Shown here: piece after piece, positions 46,181 to 57,562 of the stretch | How the letters are laid out: each line of letters begins with the position of its first letter | Position numbering within the stretch: the stretch's first letter is position 1 | NCBI GenBank assembly: GCA_003550325.1 | Contig: QKWP01001685.1 | Span: 51,383-115,382, forward strand | DNA length: 64,000 bases | Reading direction: 5' to 3' | From: Gigaspora rosea | Lineage: Eukaryota; Glomeromycota; Glomeromycetes; Diversisporales; Gigasporaceae | Notes under the pieces: generated by a model | The model's input: only the letters and a program-made list of their open reading frames with translations | Database searches by the model: none | Told to the model about the DNA's origin: nothing | Program-made: the position numbers and the translations under genes

Positions 46181-49132
46181 GTGTGCCGCAAAGGGAAAAT
46201 CTGCAAAATATTATTAAATTGAATGCACTTGAGTACTTGCATGCGCATATACATTGATTTTGAATGTATTCTATTTGTTCCATTAACGTAATAAGAATCT
46301 TTTCGCTTCAGAAAAGTAGAGTTGTTCTGTTTCATAATACTAATCACACATTATTATATTAAAAATTCATTATTATATAAACAATTGTGCGAATCAATAA
46401 TACTTTTTCTAGACTCATTATGCCACTAATATTCACGTAAGTTATTATTTCGAAAGTATGTTATGTTTAATTTATTTTCTAATTTATTTGAAAATTTTAG
46501 TAATTGGTGGTCTGGGTATATCCCAAAGCGAATTATAACTTTCACCCTTTGTATTATTGCTATTATTATCTGTTATGCTGGTATACTTTAATTTTAAATC
46601 CTTGCCTTTAAAAAGCTTGTCAAATTTATTCATTAAATTTTTTGATGAAAAAAGATCGTTCAATTATGGCAATTGCCATAGTATATATGACTAAGGAATT
46701 CAATTGGGATCATAGCACACAAGGTCTTGTATCGTCATCATTTTACTTAGGATATCTTACAACTCAAATTATAGGAGGTGCATGTACCGATATATTCGGT
46801 GGTAGGAGAATATTAAGCATAGGTGAGTAAGATTCTAAGAGATATAGCATTTTAAAAAATATATATATTTATATTCGTTTATTTCTGAACTACTTATTTT
46901 TAGCTGCCATAACTTGGTCACTCTTTACTTTACTTACTCCAATTTCTGCCAGAATAAACCTATATTGTCTTATATTGTGCAGGATTTGTTTAGGAATTGG
47001 TGAAGGTGTTACTTTTCCATGTGCTCAATCTATAATCTCAAGATGGTTTCCACCTGAAGAAAGAAGTAGAGCTGTTTCAATATTATGTGTTTCTAATTTT
47101 TTTGGTATGGTAATTGCAATGCCAATTGCAAATATATTGGGTTCGAGTCGATTTGGATGGGATAGTATTTTTTGGGTATTTGGAATTGTTGGCTTTATAT
47201 GGTCCGTTATTTGGCATTTTTATGGAAGAAGTGATCCTAGAGATTATATTGGCATCAGCAAAGAAGAATTAGATTGGATTCTGGAAAGCAAATCAAGTGC
47301 TTGTTCTGATGATAATTTTGATCATTATCAATCGGGATCTAGTGAACATATTACGATTGCTGATGATAATCGTGGTATTCTTCAAAGCGAAAGTGATGCT
47401 CTATTACCAAAAGATCAAATATCATCAAGTTTAAATAATATTCATAAAATTCCTTGGAAATTGATATTATCTCGTCGTGAAGTTTGGGCAATTATGCTTG
47501 GGCAATTTTTCAATTCTTGGGGCTTTTTTATTCTACTTAGTTGGCTACCAATATTTTATTATGAATATTTTCATGTTGATATTAATTTAATTGGATATTA
47601 TACCGGTAAGAAATTTTAATATTTTTTTTAACATTATTAATACAATTCTATATTTACTTTATAAATTTTATAAATTTCAAATTTGTTAGCTTTGCCTTAC
47701 TTTACGTACGTCGTAGTGGGATCTATAGCTGGCTATATGTGTGATTATGCAATTAATAAATTAAAAATTTATGTTTTGACTGTACGAAAATCTTTTAATT
47801 TAATTGGGACTCTTGGAATATCAATTTCTCTTTTACTTGTAAGTGCAAATAAAATATTTAAATGCTTATTTTATTCAATATTACGACTGATGATGAAATT
47901 GGCTAACGCTTAAACTTGGTCATATTTTAATCTGAAATTTAAAAAAATTTTTGCGCCATTTTTTGCTGTTTTCTTAGGGTTGGGTTAGATTTATAGTCAG
48001 AATTTATAATAAAAATTATACACAAATTTTTAGTAGATTTTATATTTTCAGATTAAGATAAAAAAATTCGAGCATAGCCAACTGCAACTGAAACATCAGA
48101 CGCGACATTTATCTTTTTTCTTTGGCTCATATTTATAATTTACAATTTACAGGTAACATATTTGGCAAAAACTTCACTTGAAGGATTATCAATAATGACA
48201 ATTGGATTTGCATTATATTCATTCCAAATCTCAACTGTAAATGCATCACAGGTAATTAATTAATTATTTATTAATCCGTTCATTCAATTAGCATAAAATT
48301 GATCTCTTGTCAATTATAGTTTGATATCGCACCAAAATATGCAGGCTTAATATATGGTTTGGGGAATACTTGTGCGATGTTCCCAGCTTTATTTGGTGTA
48401 GCATTAACAGGTTGGGTATTAGAAATTACTAATAATGATTGGAGCATTATTTGGTGTATGTGTTCTTTATTTTATATCTTTGGAACGACTTCTTTTTTTT
48501 CCTTGGGTGGTGGAGAGGTAGTAATTGATTAAAGTGATAGTATCATGTAAATACGTATTTGCCTCTATTTGTTAAGTGATAGCATCATGTAAATACGCAT
48601 TTATCTCTATTTGTTAAGAATATTTCTATATACACATGTAGCCTGGAACAGAATAATAAATATAGATTAGACTTTTAAATATAGTAAATCTATCCTAGTG
48701 AGCAATCATCGAGATCAACAATTTGAAAAAATAATAATAAAAATAAATAAGACATCAAATTATTAACAATTAGAAATTTCATGTTATCAATACATACAGT
48801 ACAATTATTATTAGTTGAATGGGCGGTGCTTATGTAATTTCTAACTTTATTTAGTTCTAGTTTAATTCATGAATTTTTATCTGAACAATACATTGAACAA
48901 TCTGACTCGGTAAATGACAGTGTAATTAAATTTTAAAGCTAGAATTTAAATTCTTTCATTGGCAATTTTTTAGTTGTACTAGGATTTATGATTAGTCGCG
49001 AAATAACGCAACCCCACGCGTTATTTATCCACCTAAACGTTATTTAGAGATGCGAATGTGTATTAGTTTGAACAAAGGAACAAAATCTTGAACTTATTGT
49101 ACATATATCAAACCCGTAATACTTATTATACA
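46181..49132 (+). repeat. Segmental duplication, copy 1 (intact transporter)
   Basis: Starts GTGTGCCGCAAAGGGAAAA and ends near CAAACCCGTAATACTTATTA. It aligns with 60127-63343 over upstream sequence, all seven exons, introns and about 600 bp downstream. Differences are mostly single bases and small indels, plus a 316-bp insertion (element and target copy) in intron 5 of copy 2 and a ~50-bp gap near 49065. Confidence 0.9.
46420..48532 (+). CDS. SLC17-type MFS anion transporter, seven exons
   Basis: Membrane transporter of the major facilitator superfamily, anion:cation symporter (SLC17/ANTR) type; substrate unknown. Exons: 46420-46436, 46501-46580, 46655-46822, 46904-47605, 47690-47838, 48153-48251, 48320-48532; all introns GT-AG and in phase; 475 residues. 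Signatures: YADRS (33), STQGLVSSSFYLGY then GGACTDIFGGRRIL (loop 2-3 motif A), GEGVTFPCAQSIISRWFPPE, GQFFNSWGFFILLSWLPIFY, TALPYF...AGYMCDY, DIAPKYAGLIYGLGNT. Exon 7 ends GGGEVVID. A Ser/Asp-rich central loop spans ~195-265. About 12 membrane segments expected. The first exon has 17 bases, and both copies keep these splice sites. An internal ATG at 46642 lies in intron 2 and would lose the first helix. Confidence 0.9.
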
Positions 49133-49755
49133 AAGTGGGCGTTATTTTAAACCGAAATATGCTGTTTTAAACAAGTGCAATTTCCGAAATAACGCTCATT
49201 AACGTAAATTTGCAACTTTACGTAAATATTTTGCTAGTTAACAAATTCTCGAAGGTTTCTCTGTGATTTAATAAACCTAAAATTATCATCGTTAAAGAAT
49301 CAAGAGCTATATAGTTTTCATGCATTTGCTAACAGATTGATACAGGGAATTGAATTCTGTCTCATAGTTTATAATGGAGATAGTTGATGATAATCCAGGG
49401 CTTATATTTAGATATAATTTCCAGTATTGAAATAATAGTAATAGCATAAAAATCATATACTGTATAGAATAAGTTTTCATACTGTAGATTTTTAAAAATA
49501 TACATAAAAATCTTACAATTAAAACATTATTACAACCAAATATAAAAAATCAAAAATTAAAAAGTTATTGAAAAATCGGTATTAATTATTGGTATGGCTG
49601 ATTTGAATTTGTTAAACTCTGAAATAATTTGTTCGTTATTTCGCCATGGCTCAAAAGTTTCGCACAAATAATCAGTCGTTGCTGGATCTTGATGCCAAGA
49701 TTTTTCATCAAATCAAAATAACAGTTTAAATCATTTTATCAATCGGTGGTCGTGA
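48533..49755. other. Downstream of transporter 1, no gene seen
   Basis: To 49132 it is part of the segmental duplication. It contains two copies of GTGATAGYATCATGTAAATAC near 48533-48590 and GTTATTT-rich palindromic words at 48995-49060. The rest to 49755 is AT-rich. Confidence 0.5.
49136..49201. repeat. TGGGCGTTATTT palindrome
   Basis: Ends TGGGCGTTATTT and AAATAACGCTCA are inverted around about 40 bp. Same style as 17899-17950 and 56562-56631. Confidence 0.6.
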
Positions 49756-50019
49756 TCAATTCAATATATCTAAAGCTTGAACTTGGTTAAAATAACGAGC
49801 AGAAAAAACGCCATACAATATCTCCCACATGGTTATACCAAACAAATATAAAACGGATGCGGTAGTATATTGAATATTTTGTGATCCCGTATTTTTTAAT
49901 AATTCATATAAAATTTTTGAAGCAACAAAAGGTAAACACCATAAATTTGTCCGTCCTGTTTCAAATATTGAATGGAAAGGCCTAAATCCGCAATGTATAT
50001 GCACTATGCAAGTTATCAT
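49756..50019 (-). pseudogene. Protein kinase C-terminal lobe, degraded
   Basis: The 87-codon frame contains VHIHCGFRPFHSI (worn catalytic loop, HCDFH.GNI type), LPFVASKILYELLKN (worn APE region) and QYTTASVLYLFGITMWEILY (subdomain IX, normally ASDIYSFGIIMWE). The invariant Asp of subdomain IX is replaced by Val and the DFG motif is missing, so it cannot be an active kinase. The N-lobe was not found upstream, where the sequence at 50030-50480 has no clear coding signal. Confidence 0.65.
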
Positions 50020-50506
50020 CAGACCTATCCTCGGAAATGAATTGTTTTAAGTTAGGCACACAAAGTGGATTTTTCGTTTTGCATTACATGGAATCTGAAA
50101 ACATGGGTCGGTCGGGTCGGTCGGATTTTTTTTTAAATTTACTGGAAATAATAGAATAATGTTTGCATCTAAAGTTATGCATCGGAAAATTAAGGTCTCC
50201 ATCGGGTGACGCCGGATGAGAATAGAGGAAAAAATAACTGTCAAAAATCGAACAATTGGCACAATTTGGATTTTTTTAAAAATTTTTTTTGAAAAATTGA
50301 AAAAATAGGTCGGCTGGCAAAGTTAAACGAAAAATCAACTTTGCTTGGCCTTAGGTCTAAGAGTCAAAAAAAATCGAAACCTCATTCCGGGGCAACTCCC
50401 GGGCTCTGAGAGCTAGTTTTTTATTGTTAGTTATCAATTCATATTATCATACCTCCAAAAATTCCCGCTGACCAGACATGTGTTCATTGTTGGCTCCGAA
50501 ATATTC

Positions 50507-50822
50507 GGGTTCGTATTATTTCGCCGACAATCACTTCACCGACATAACATTCTACCGGCAAATACTCATGACAAGTTCATTTTACCGACAGTTTGTTTCA
50601 CCGAAGTTCATTTCACCGACTAGTTTTTTTTCAAAAAGCACCCTAACTTTAGCCCTAATTCTACCTAATTCTACCCTGACCCTAACGACAATGACCAGAA
50701 TTACTTTGTCGGTGAAATGAGCTTCGGTGAAATAAACTGTCGGTAAAATGAACGTGTCGGTGAATAATTGTCGGCGAAATGTTATGTCGGTGAAATGATT
50801 GTCGATTAATTGATTGCCACCC
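50507..50822. mobile_element. TTTCACCGACA fold-back element, 9-bp duplication (copy A)
   Basis: Palindromic, made of TTTCACCGACA and TGTCGGTGAAA words, ends GGGTTCGTATTATTTC and GGGTGGCAATCAATTAA (reverse complement). A perfect 9-bp target duplication GAAATATTC flanks it (50498-50506, 50823-50831). It is a reversed relative of the element at 62047-62353. The 9-bp duplication fits MULE-type transposition. The two overlapping open frames here (50478-50720, 50582-50902) are by-products of the repeat. Confidence 0.93.
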
Positions 50823-51089
50823 GAAATATTCCGATATCCCTCCATGATTTTAATGCCTACTGATTTATGATAATCAATATCTTTAATTTCTGCCTGATAC
50901 ATATTTCCATATATGCATTAGTTGTGTGCATGTATGAACCGGATCCTGTCAACTTTTTCATCGTACATGGTTAGATAGTGCAACTGTTTAATCATTTGTA
51001 GCATCTTTATGCGAAAGATCTGGAGCCAAAATTTCCTCGAAATTCCAAGAAAGGAAATTTTCGTCGACCCTTTTTCATAAATAGATAGA

Positions 51090-51200
51090 TAGAATTTGAA
51101 ATAGCTATTGCTATAGCTATTGCTATAGCTATTGCTATAGCTATTGCTATAGCTATAGCTACTGCTATTGTTATAGCTATAGCTACTGCTATTGCTACCG
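51090..51200. repeat. AGCTATTGCTAT microsatellite
   Basis: About nine imperfect copies of the 12-bp unit AGCTATTGCTAT. On the minus strand it gives an Ala-Ile repeat in an 81-codon frame that is otherwise low complexity. Confidence 0.92.
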
Positions 51201-52205
51201 GAAAAAAAAAATAAAATAAAATAAAATAAAAAAAAAGCGAGAGAAACTGCAATACAATTTTAACTGATAAAAAGGTTTAGTTTTTTATATTATCATTAGG
51301 TCTTTGCCTATATTTGAAAATAAGTCTCTGCATTTTGCACTTTTTTTTCAGATTTTTTATAGGATAGATGAATTGATAATCTCTGATCGTCAAAGACAGT
51401 CGCAATAAAAATTTGATGATCTTTTCTAAGTTAAATTTTTTCAAGAATATGTGTGCAATGTGAAATAATTCCTTTCCTGATTAAGCTTGATAAGGCTGTT
51501 TTGAGTTAATTTTTCGGTTAACATCACCCCTTCCCCCATTTTGATGTCCCCCGATAAAATGAAATATAAAAAAAGTAAAAACTAAAAAAAATAAAAAATA
51601 AAAATGCCGTATAACCACAAAATAACACGATGGTGTGCTTTGACTTTCAGCCTAAATTAAGCTTAATTCAGGCCGAAATTCAAAATCACTCTATGTGTTA
51701 TTTTGTGGTTATACGGCAATTATAAAAAAAAATATTTAAAATAAAAAAAAACTAATTTAAAAAAAAAACGAGAAAACAAAAATAAAAACAAATTAAAAAA
51801 AAAAGATAAATTAATTTAAAAAATAAAATAAGAAAGAAAAAACATAAATTATAAAAAAATAAAGCTAAAATTTTAGTTCCTACTTCGTTGTCCTCTCATG
51901 TGTTTATTTTAGATTGCGATGAAAAGATTTAAGAAAAACTGCTAAAAAAAAGCTTCCAAATTGTTTTTTTATTCGATTGTGAAGAGCTAGATAACTAGTA
52001 TTAATAAGTAATAAGAAATATTTAAATAAACATTTTTTATTCGATGAGGGACAAAATTTGCATTTGACCAAATAGGAACCTGGGGAATTAGTAAATCCAA
52101 AATTCTGATTTGTGTCTCTGCATACAATGATGCATATCCGATCACTAGATCACGAGAATTTTGGTTGTAAAAATTGTATGTACTGTACATACGAAGTTCT
52201 TTTCT
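51201..52205. other. A-rich low-complexity stretch, no gene seen
   Basis: Long AAATAAAAA runs (51210-51235, 51550-51605, 51720-51860) surround the palindromic element at 51605-51718. No gene supported. Confidence 0.5.
51605..51718. mobile_element. 114-bp perfect-ended palindromic element
   Basis: 24-bp perfect inverted ends, beginning TGCCGTATAACCACAAAATA, enclose 66 bp. The centre is itself palindromic (TTAAGCTTAA with GCCTAAATT / AATTCAGGC around it). Non-coding; could form a long hairpin. No clear target duplication in the A-rich flanks. Confidence 0.9.
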
Positions 52206-52305
52206 TGAATGAATATATTATATAATTAATTAATTATTTAATTAATTATTTATTTTTGTTCTTCTTTTCATGAGAGGAATGTAATGATAAGGCGAGACCA
52301 ACTGT

Positions 52306-52519
52306 ATTCTGTGTTTACATTACCCCTTTTCCCTCCGGAAGAGGGAGGGTTCACATAGTAAAATTTTTAAAAAATTATTTTTTTTCAAAAAAAAAATATT
52401 TCGAATTGTTCTGTAACTGTATAAAATTTTCTGAAATATCCTGAAGCCCTATGTATATTTATTTAAATTTTTTTACTATGAGGGAGAGGGGGGCACTGGG
52501 GTAATGTAAAACACAGAAT
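52306..52519. mobile_element. ~214-bp miniature element with ATTCTGTGTTT ends
   Basis: Inverted ends start ATTCTGTGTTTACATTACCC and ATTCTGTGTTTTACATTACC (reverse complement). A second inverted block follows inward (ACATAGTAAAATTTTTAAA versus TCATAGTAAAAAAATTTAAA), with CCCTCC/GGAGGG near the left end. Non-coding. Confidence 0.8.
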
Positions 52520-52609
52520 CCATTAGTTCGCCTAACTACTAAATCAATTTATCTAACCTAAATTAGTAACTCAAATATCACGATATGTTATTATTAATAA
52601 ATTGAAAAG

Positions 52610-52820
52610 GTATAAAGTTTGAAACGAGGCCAAGCGAAGCGAGGCCGAGAGCAAGATATAAAAAAAAATGGCACATTGTAATTTAATATTACATCAATTG
52701 AATTTTGAAAATGTCTAAGCAAAGCGAGGCTGAAAGTAATAAACTAATTTGTCAACAACGTTTATAATGTAAAAAAAAAAAAGAACAGAGTCAAATTGGC
52801 CAAGCGAAGAGTCGTATAAA
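52610..52820. repeat. AAGCGAAGCGAGGC repeated words
   Basis: GCCAAGCGAAGCGAGGCCGA (52629), AAGCAAAGCGAGGCTGA and GCCAAGCGAAGAG recur at roughly 90-bp spacing, each followed by an A-run. Probably a short degenerate repeat array; not coding. Confidence 0.5.
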
Positions 52821-53790
52821 GGTTGTTCATATACTTTTCTACTTATATTTTTTTAACTATCTTGTGCACAAAGTGCCGAATTATTCTATTTTCATAAATA
52901 AAAGAGTAAATTTAAAATATTTAAAAAATTTTAAAAAGTATTAAATTATCAGTAACTAGTAATATCATGATACCATCGCTATGTCTAATTATTATTGGTT
53001 AGCTGCAATGGGCAGCAAAGCCGCCGCTCGCATGTGCAATTTCTAGTTAAAAATAAAAAAAATGCAAAAAAAATAAAAAATAAAAAATAATAATAACGAG
53101 AAGAACATTAAATCTAAATTTAAATTAATTTCCTGAATGCCATTGCGACGTGCAAACATGTTTTTTTATTAATTCACTTATATAATAACTAAATCAACTA
53201 ATTTCTACTATATGCCGTAATAAAAATTTCTATAATTTTTGATACAATCAACTTATATCTAATCTAAAACCCATATATTTTGCATAATCACTATAATACA
53301 ACTAGTATTATTAGTGAAGATATTAATACAATAAATGCGTAGATAATTATACGTCGATTGTTAAGCAACACTAAAAAAATTATATATAGTTATCTTATAA
53401 TTTACTATTTGGAATATTTCTATGTATATAGGATAATTAAATAAACTTAAATAAGCTTACATACTACATTATCTTTACTGAATTGTTACCTCTTGGTTTT
53501 ACCTTTTTTCCCTTCATTTTATATACAAAATTTAGTTAATCTGGTAGGTTTATACTTTGAACTAATATACTTTTTAAATGTAATTTTACTAAGAGGCAGC
53601 AACATAACGGTGTGGGATTAACTGAGATTAAAGAAATATGTTGCAGTTCAGCTCAAGTGCTTCAAGTTGGCTTAGAAGACATTTTGCCTTTTATAGCAGA
53701 ATTAAGTTATGCAAACTTCCTAAAAAAGTATTGTAAAACAATATAAAAAAAAACTTTTATTGATCTACAAATGATGGGATTGTCTTCCCT
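52821..53790. other. AT-rich stretch, no gene seen
   Basis: No open frame or RNA gene recognised; a small GC-richer spot at 53005-53035 (GGCAGCAAAGCCGCCGCTCG). Confidence 0.45.
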
Positions 53791-53863
53791 GTTGGGTTTT
53801 ATATAAAAATTCTGAATCCGTTTCCACTTACTAAAACTGGTATGTATTTTACAGTTTATCATA
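53791..53863. repeat. Detached copy of transporter upstream flank
   Basis: Matches 46098-46176 (GGGTTTTATATAAAAATTC, GAATCCGTTTCCACTTA, TAAAACTGGTATGTATTTTAC). In copy 1 this flank is directly followed by GTGTGCCGCAAAGGG; here that continuation lies 6.3 kb further on, at 60127. The intervening satellite and transposons therefore probably expanded into or were inserted in the duplicate. Confidence 0.65.
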
Positions 53864-53929
53864 ATAGTGCGATTGGTGGCACATTGGCGCCACACATCTT
53901 ATTTGGACTTTTTAAAATTTATTAGTTTA

Positions 53930-55997
53930 AAAATTCTATTACAGAACTTACCATCTATTGCAGTACACATAGTATGTAGTTAAATTTAAATAAGTTACAT
54001 TATATTATCGTGATTTTTATCATAATTTGTCATAAGGAATTCAGTTATTGATTTTGCTGGTGTTGTATGCACAGTAGTTAAAGTTGAGTTAATATTAGAA
54101 TAATATGGGGTGCTACGTATTAAAACAGCCCCTTTTTACTAAAAATTCTATTACAGAACTTACCATCTATTGTAGTACACATAGTATGTAGTTAAATTTA
54201 AATAAGTTACATTATATTATCGTGATTTTTATCATAATTTGTTATAAGGAATTCAGTTATTGAATTTGCTGGTGTTGTATGCACAGTAGTTAAAGTTGAG
54301 TTAATATTAGAATAATATGGGGGTGTTACGTATTAAAACAGCCCTTTTTTACATATATTTTATTTTGAGATATTTGAGTTTAATTATTTGTTTTGATTTT
54401 CGGACTGATCCGGGATTAATTAAATTTCACGATTTTGATTGGTTAAATTTAACAGGTGACTATCAGGTAATCTCGTGATGTGTTGGCCTTACAAGGACTT
54501 GTGTAATTTTTCTTTTACAATTATCTTGATTTTTTATTATGCAAATCAACTTTCATTTATAATTGAAAAATATCGATTATGCCAAATTTATATAAATTTA
54601 ATGAAAACTCAATTTTCAAAAAATTGCAAAAAAGGGCTGTTTTAATACGTAACACCCCATATAACTTTACCAAAAATTATTGTAAAAATTGTGTCATAAA
54701 ACTTACGCACTATTGAGTTACCGCAGTACGTGGGTAAGGTTGATTAAATTGTATAATTATCGTTGATTTTATTGTAAAGAATTCTGTTACAGAATTTACT
54801 TGCTAGTGCAGGATACATAATGGGATTATCGTGAATTATATGTATAAAATCATCACAGAACTTGCTTGTTATTCCCGAGTCCCAGGATGTGTTAAGATTG
54901 AGTTAGTTGTATTAGGATTATAATGCTTTATCATAAAAAACTCTGTTACAGAAAACATTATATACGGCAATTAAGATTGAGTTAGTGTTGTTATGATTTC
55001 TACTATAAGTTACTGTAAAAATTCTGCTAATAGAGCTCACTTACATACAATGGTTAAGACTGTGTAAGTATTGGATTGTCCTAATTTTTTACTGTAAGTA
55101 TTGTAAAAATTCTGTTACGAACTCACTTGCTATTTCGATGACGATAGTATATAGTTAAGTAGTTGCATTGGAATTATCAAGATTTCTAATAATTTATTAT
55201 AATAAATTCTGTTACAGAACTTACTCATTAATGCAATAAATACAATGGTTACGATTGAGTTAGTATTGAAATTATCATGATTTTTACATAAAAAATTCAG
55301 TTACAGAATTTGTTATTCCAGTGATCATAGTATGTTGGTGTTATTACATTGGAACTAATATAATATCTACTATGTAATTACCATAAAAAAATCGGGTTTA
55401 GAACTTATCACTAATGGGTATATATAGTAGAGTTAGTATTATGAATTCTATTATAAATTCTGTAAAAAATTCTGTTACAAACCTTATTCGCTGTTTTGTT
55501 GTCAAAGAATGTGGTCAAGATCGAGTTTGTTGAAATTTCACGATTTTTGTTAAAAGTTGCTGTATAAATTGTTATAAATTTTGCTTGCTCATGTAGTGCA
55601 CACAGCATTTGATTTGTGTTGGAATTATCATGATTTCTATTATAGGTTACTGCAAATATTCAAGTGAGTTAGTGTCGGAGCTGTTGTGATATCTACTATA
55701 AGTTACTGTATAAATTCTGTTACAAAACTTACTATTTCGGTAATTACATTGTGTGGTTTAAGTAGAATTGGTTGTTGGAATTATCATAATTTCTATTATA
55801 TTGCAATTTTTACTATAAGCTATCATAAAAATTCTGTTATTGCTATTATAGTAATCACAGTATGTAGTAAAGCTAAGTTTGGTCATATTGGAACCGCCAA
55901 TGCAATATACAATAGTTGAGTTAGTATTGGAATTATCATGATCTTTACATAAAAAATTCTGTTACAAAACCTACTTGCTATTTCGGTGACCACAATA
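53930..55997 (+). repeat. ~100-bp diverged satellite array
   Basis: About 15-20 units with the consensus parts AAAATTCTGTTACAGAACTT, ACTTGCTATTTCGGTGACCA, AGTATGTGGTTAAGGTTGAG and TTGGAATTATCATGATTTCT. The first ~415 bp is a cleaner two-unit tandem (53930-54138 and 54139-54345, ~207 bp each), with small differences. The array continues at 57126-57562 and 58677-58790 beyond inserted elements. The same family occurs reversed near the window's left end. Long open frames in it are repeat artefacts. Confidence 0.8.
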
Positions 55998-57125
55998 CAG
56001 AGAGACCTCTCTAAATGCACCCTCTATAAGTGCACTCCCTCTATATATGCACCCTTTAGCACGGTCCCGAGCTTGGGACTTAGACCCTAAATGCACCCTC
56101 TATATTCTGCACGTGCAAGACTCTGCAAGTACGGGTTTGGCCCCGATATATGTAAGTTATTCCTTTAAATGCGCGTCACGTGATTTTATAATCAGGTAAA
56201 TCTTAGTGTATAGAAATTAGACGATCTATGCATAAATAATTGCGCCTCTGAACTTTTCTTTTTTTGTTAATCATTCTAAAATTATCATTAATTAGTGCAT
56301 AACCATAAAATTTAAGAAATTTATTATTATTATTAATTAGTTTAACGTCATCAAAAGAATATTATTAATTGCTTTAACGCCATCAATAGAAAATCATTAA
56401 TTGCTTTAACGCCATCAATAGAAAATCAAGTAAATGATTACGAGAAAAAAGAACTGATCACTTGCGCTATCTCTAATAAAAAGTCACTATGCACATGAAT
56501 TTCTCCTTTCAATAAATTCTTATCTGTTTATATCGCTACTGTAGATTCTTAGAACCATTACATGGGCGTTATTATTTCAAGCTATGACTTGAATTAAGTT
56601 TAATTCAGACATAACTTGCAATAACACCTATCATAAAGTCAACATAAAACCAACCCAAATTGATATGCTCTATTCAAAAAAAAATAAGCCAAATAAATAA
56701 ATTATACCTGTTTTAAACCTCGGCACGATGATGCCTTTATCTTCATTAAATAATGCCTATTCGTGTATGACTTTAGAGATCAGATTATTTTCTATCAAGA
56801 AATTTTTAGTAAGTGGAAATCGATTACCAGCTGCAGGAGTGATTGCTATCGATTTATATTGATTACAATCAATTGCAATCAATTATTTTTTAATTGATTA
56901 TAATCAATATAAAATTTAAAACAATCACCTCCTGCAGCTGGTAATCGATATCCATTTTTTAAACTTTCCTGATACTGTATCGACATATATTTATACAATT
57001 AAATAAAAAAATGGTTATACAGACATATTATAGCGATTTTTTAATAAAATTCTTTAAGTGCACACCCTCTATAAATGCACGCTTGGGCCCGGTCCCGAGG
57101 GGGTGCATTTAGAGAGGTCTCTCTG
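55998..57125 (+). mobile_element. 1.13-kb pogo-like element, copy 1
   Basis: Inverted ends start CAGAGAGACCTCTCTAAATG, bordered by TA on both sides (55996-55997, 57126-57127). Subterminal CCCTCTATAARTGCA words repeat near both ends. Inside are two palindromes: 56562-56631 (GGGCGTTATT type) and 56814-56954. No transposase frame was found, so it is non-autonomous. Nearly identical to 57563-58676 in reverse; it carries about 15 extra bases near 56205. Confidence 0.92.
56814..56954. repeat. Hairpin inside pogo-like element
   Basis: Arms TGGAAATCGATTACCAGCTG and TGGATATCGATTACCAGCTG (reverse complement) continue inward through CAGGAG...GATTG and ATATTGATTATAATCAATT-type sequence, giving a long stem. 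Present again in the second copy (about 57733-57875). Confidence 0.85.
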
Positions 57126-57562
57126 TACATGGTTAAAGTTGAGTTGGTTGCATTGGAATTAACAATTTCTACTATGAGTTACTGCAAGTAATTAGTTACA
57201 CATAGTAGTATAAGAATTACCATAATTTATATGATAAATTACTGTAAAAAATTCTGCTATAGAACTTACATGTTCCATTACTGCAGCATGCAGTAAAGAT
57301 CAAGTAAAAAACAAATTGTTAAAACTTACTCGCTAATGAGTGGTTTAAGATGAGTTAGCATTGTATTGAAATTAACATTATTGTAAAAAATTGGTACAAA
57401 ACTTACCTGCTATTTTGGTGACTATGAAGGTTCAAATTAGTTTACATTGGAATCTGCCAAGTTACTGGAAAAAATTCTGCTACAGAATTTATTCGCTAAT
57501 ACAGTACATAGTGTTTAACAGTTAATGTTGCTACATTGAAATTATCACAATTTTTTTTAATA
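57126..57562 (+). repeat. Satellite units between the inverted elements
   Basis: Four or so diverged units of the ~100-bp satellite (AAAATTCTGCTATAGAACTT and similar) separate the two inverted pogo-like elements. Confidence 0.75.

Noticed and set aside
46642..46830. Transporter start at ATG 46642
   Set aside because: It lies in an intron with good borders. The spliced start at 46420 restores the first membrane helix and the split codon for Asp33, and the same layout is kept in copy 2.
50478..50902. Two overlapping frames of 80 and 106 codons
   Set aside because: Mostly within the TTTCACCGACA fold-back element; their repeated FTDI/RQL-type words come from the DNA repeat.
55686..55919. 77-codon plus-strand open frame in the satellite
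   Set aside because: Its sequence is just translated satellite units, repeated without protein-like constraint.
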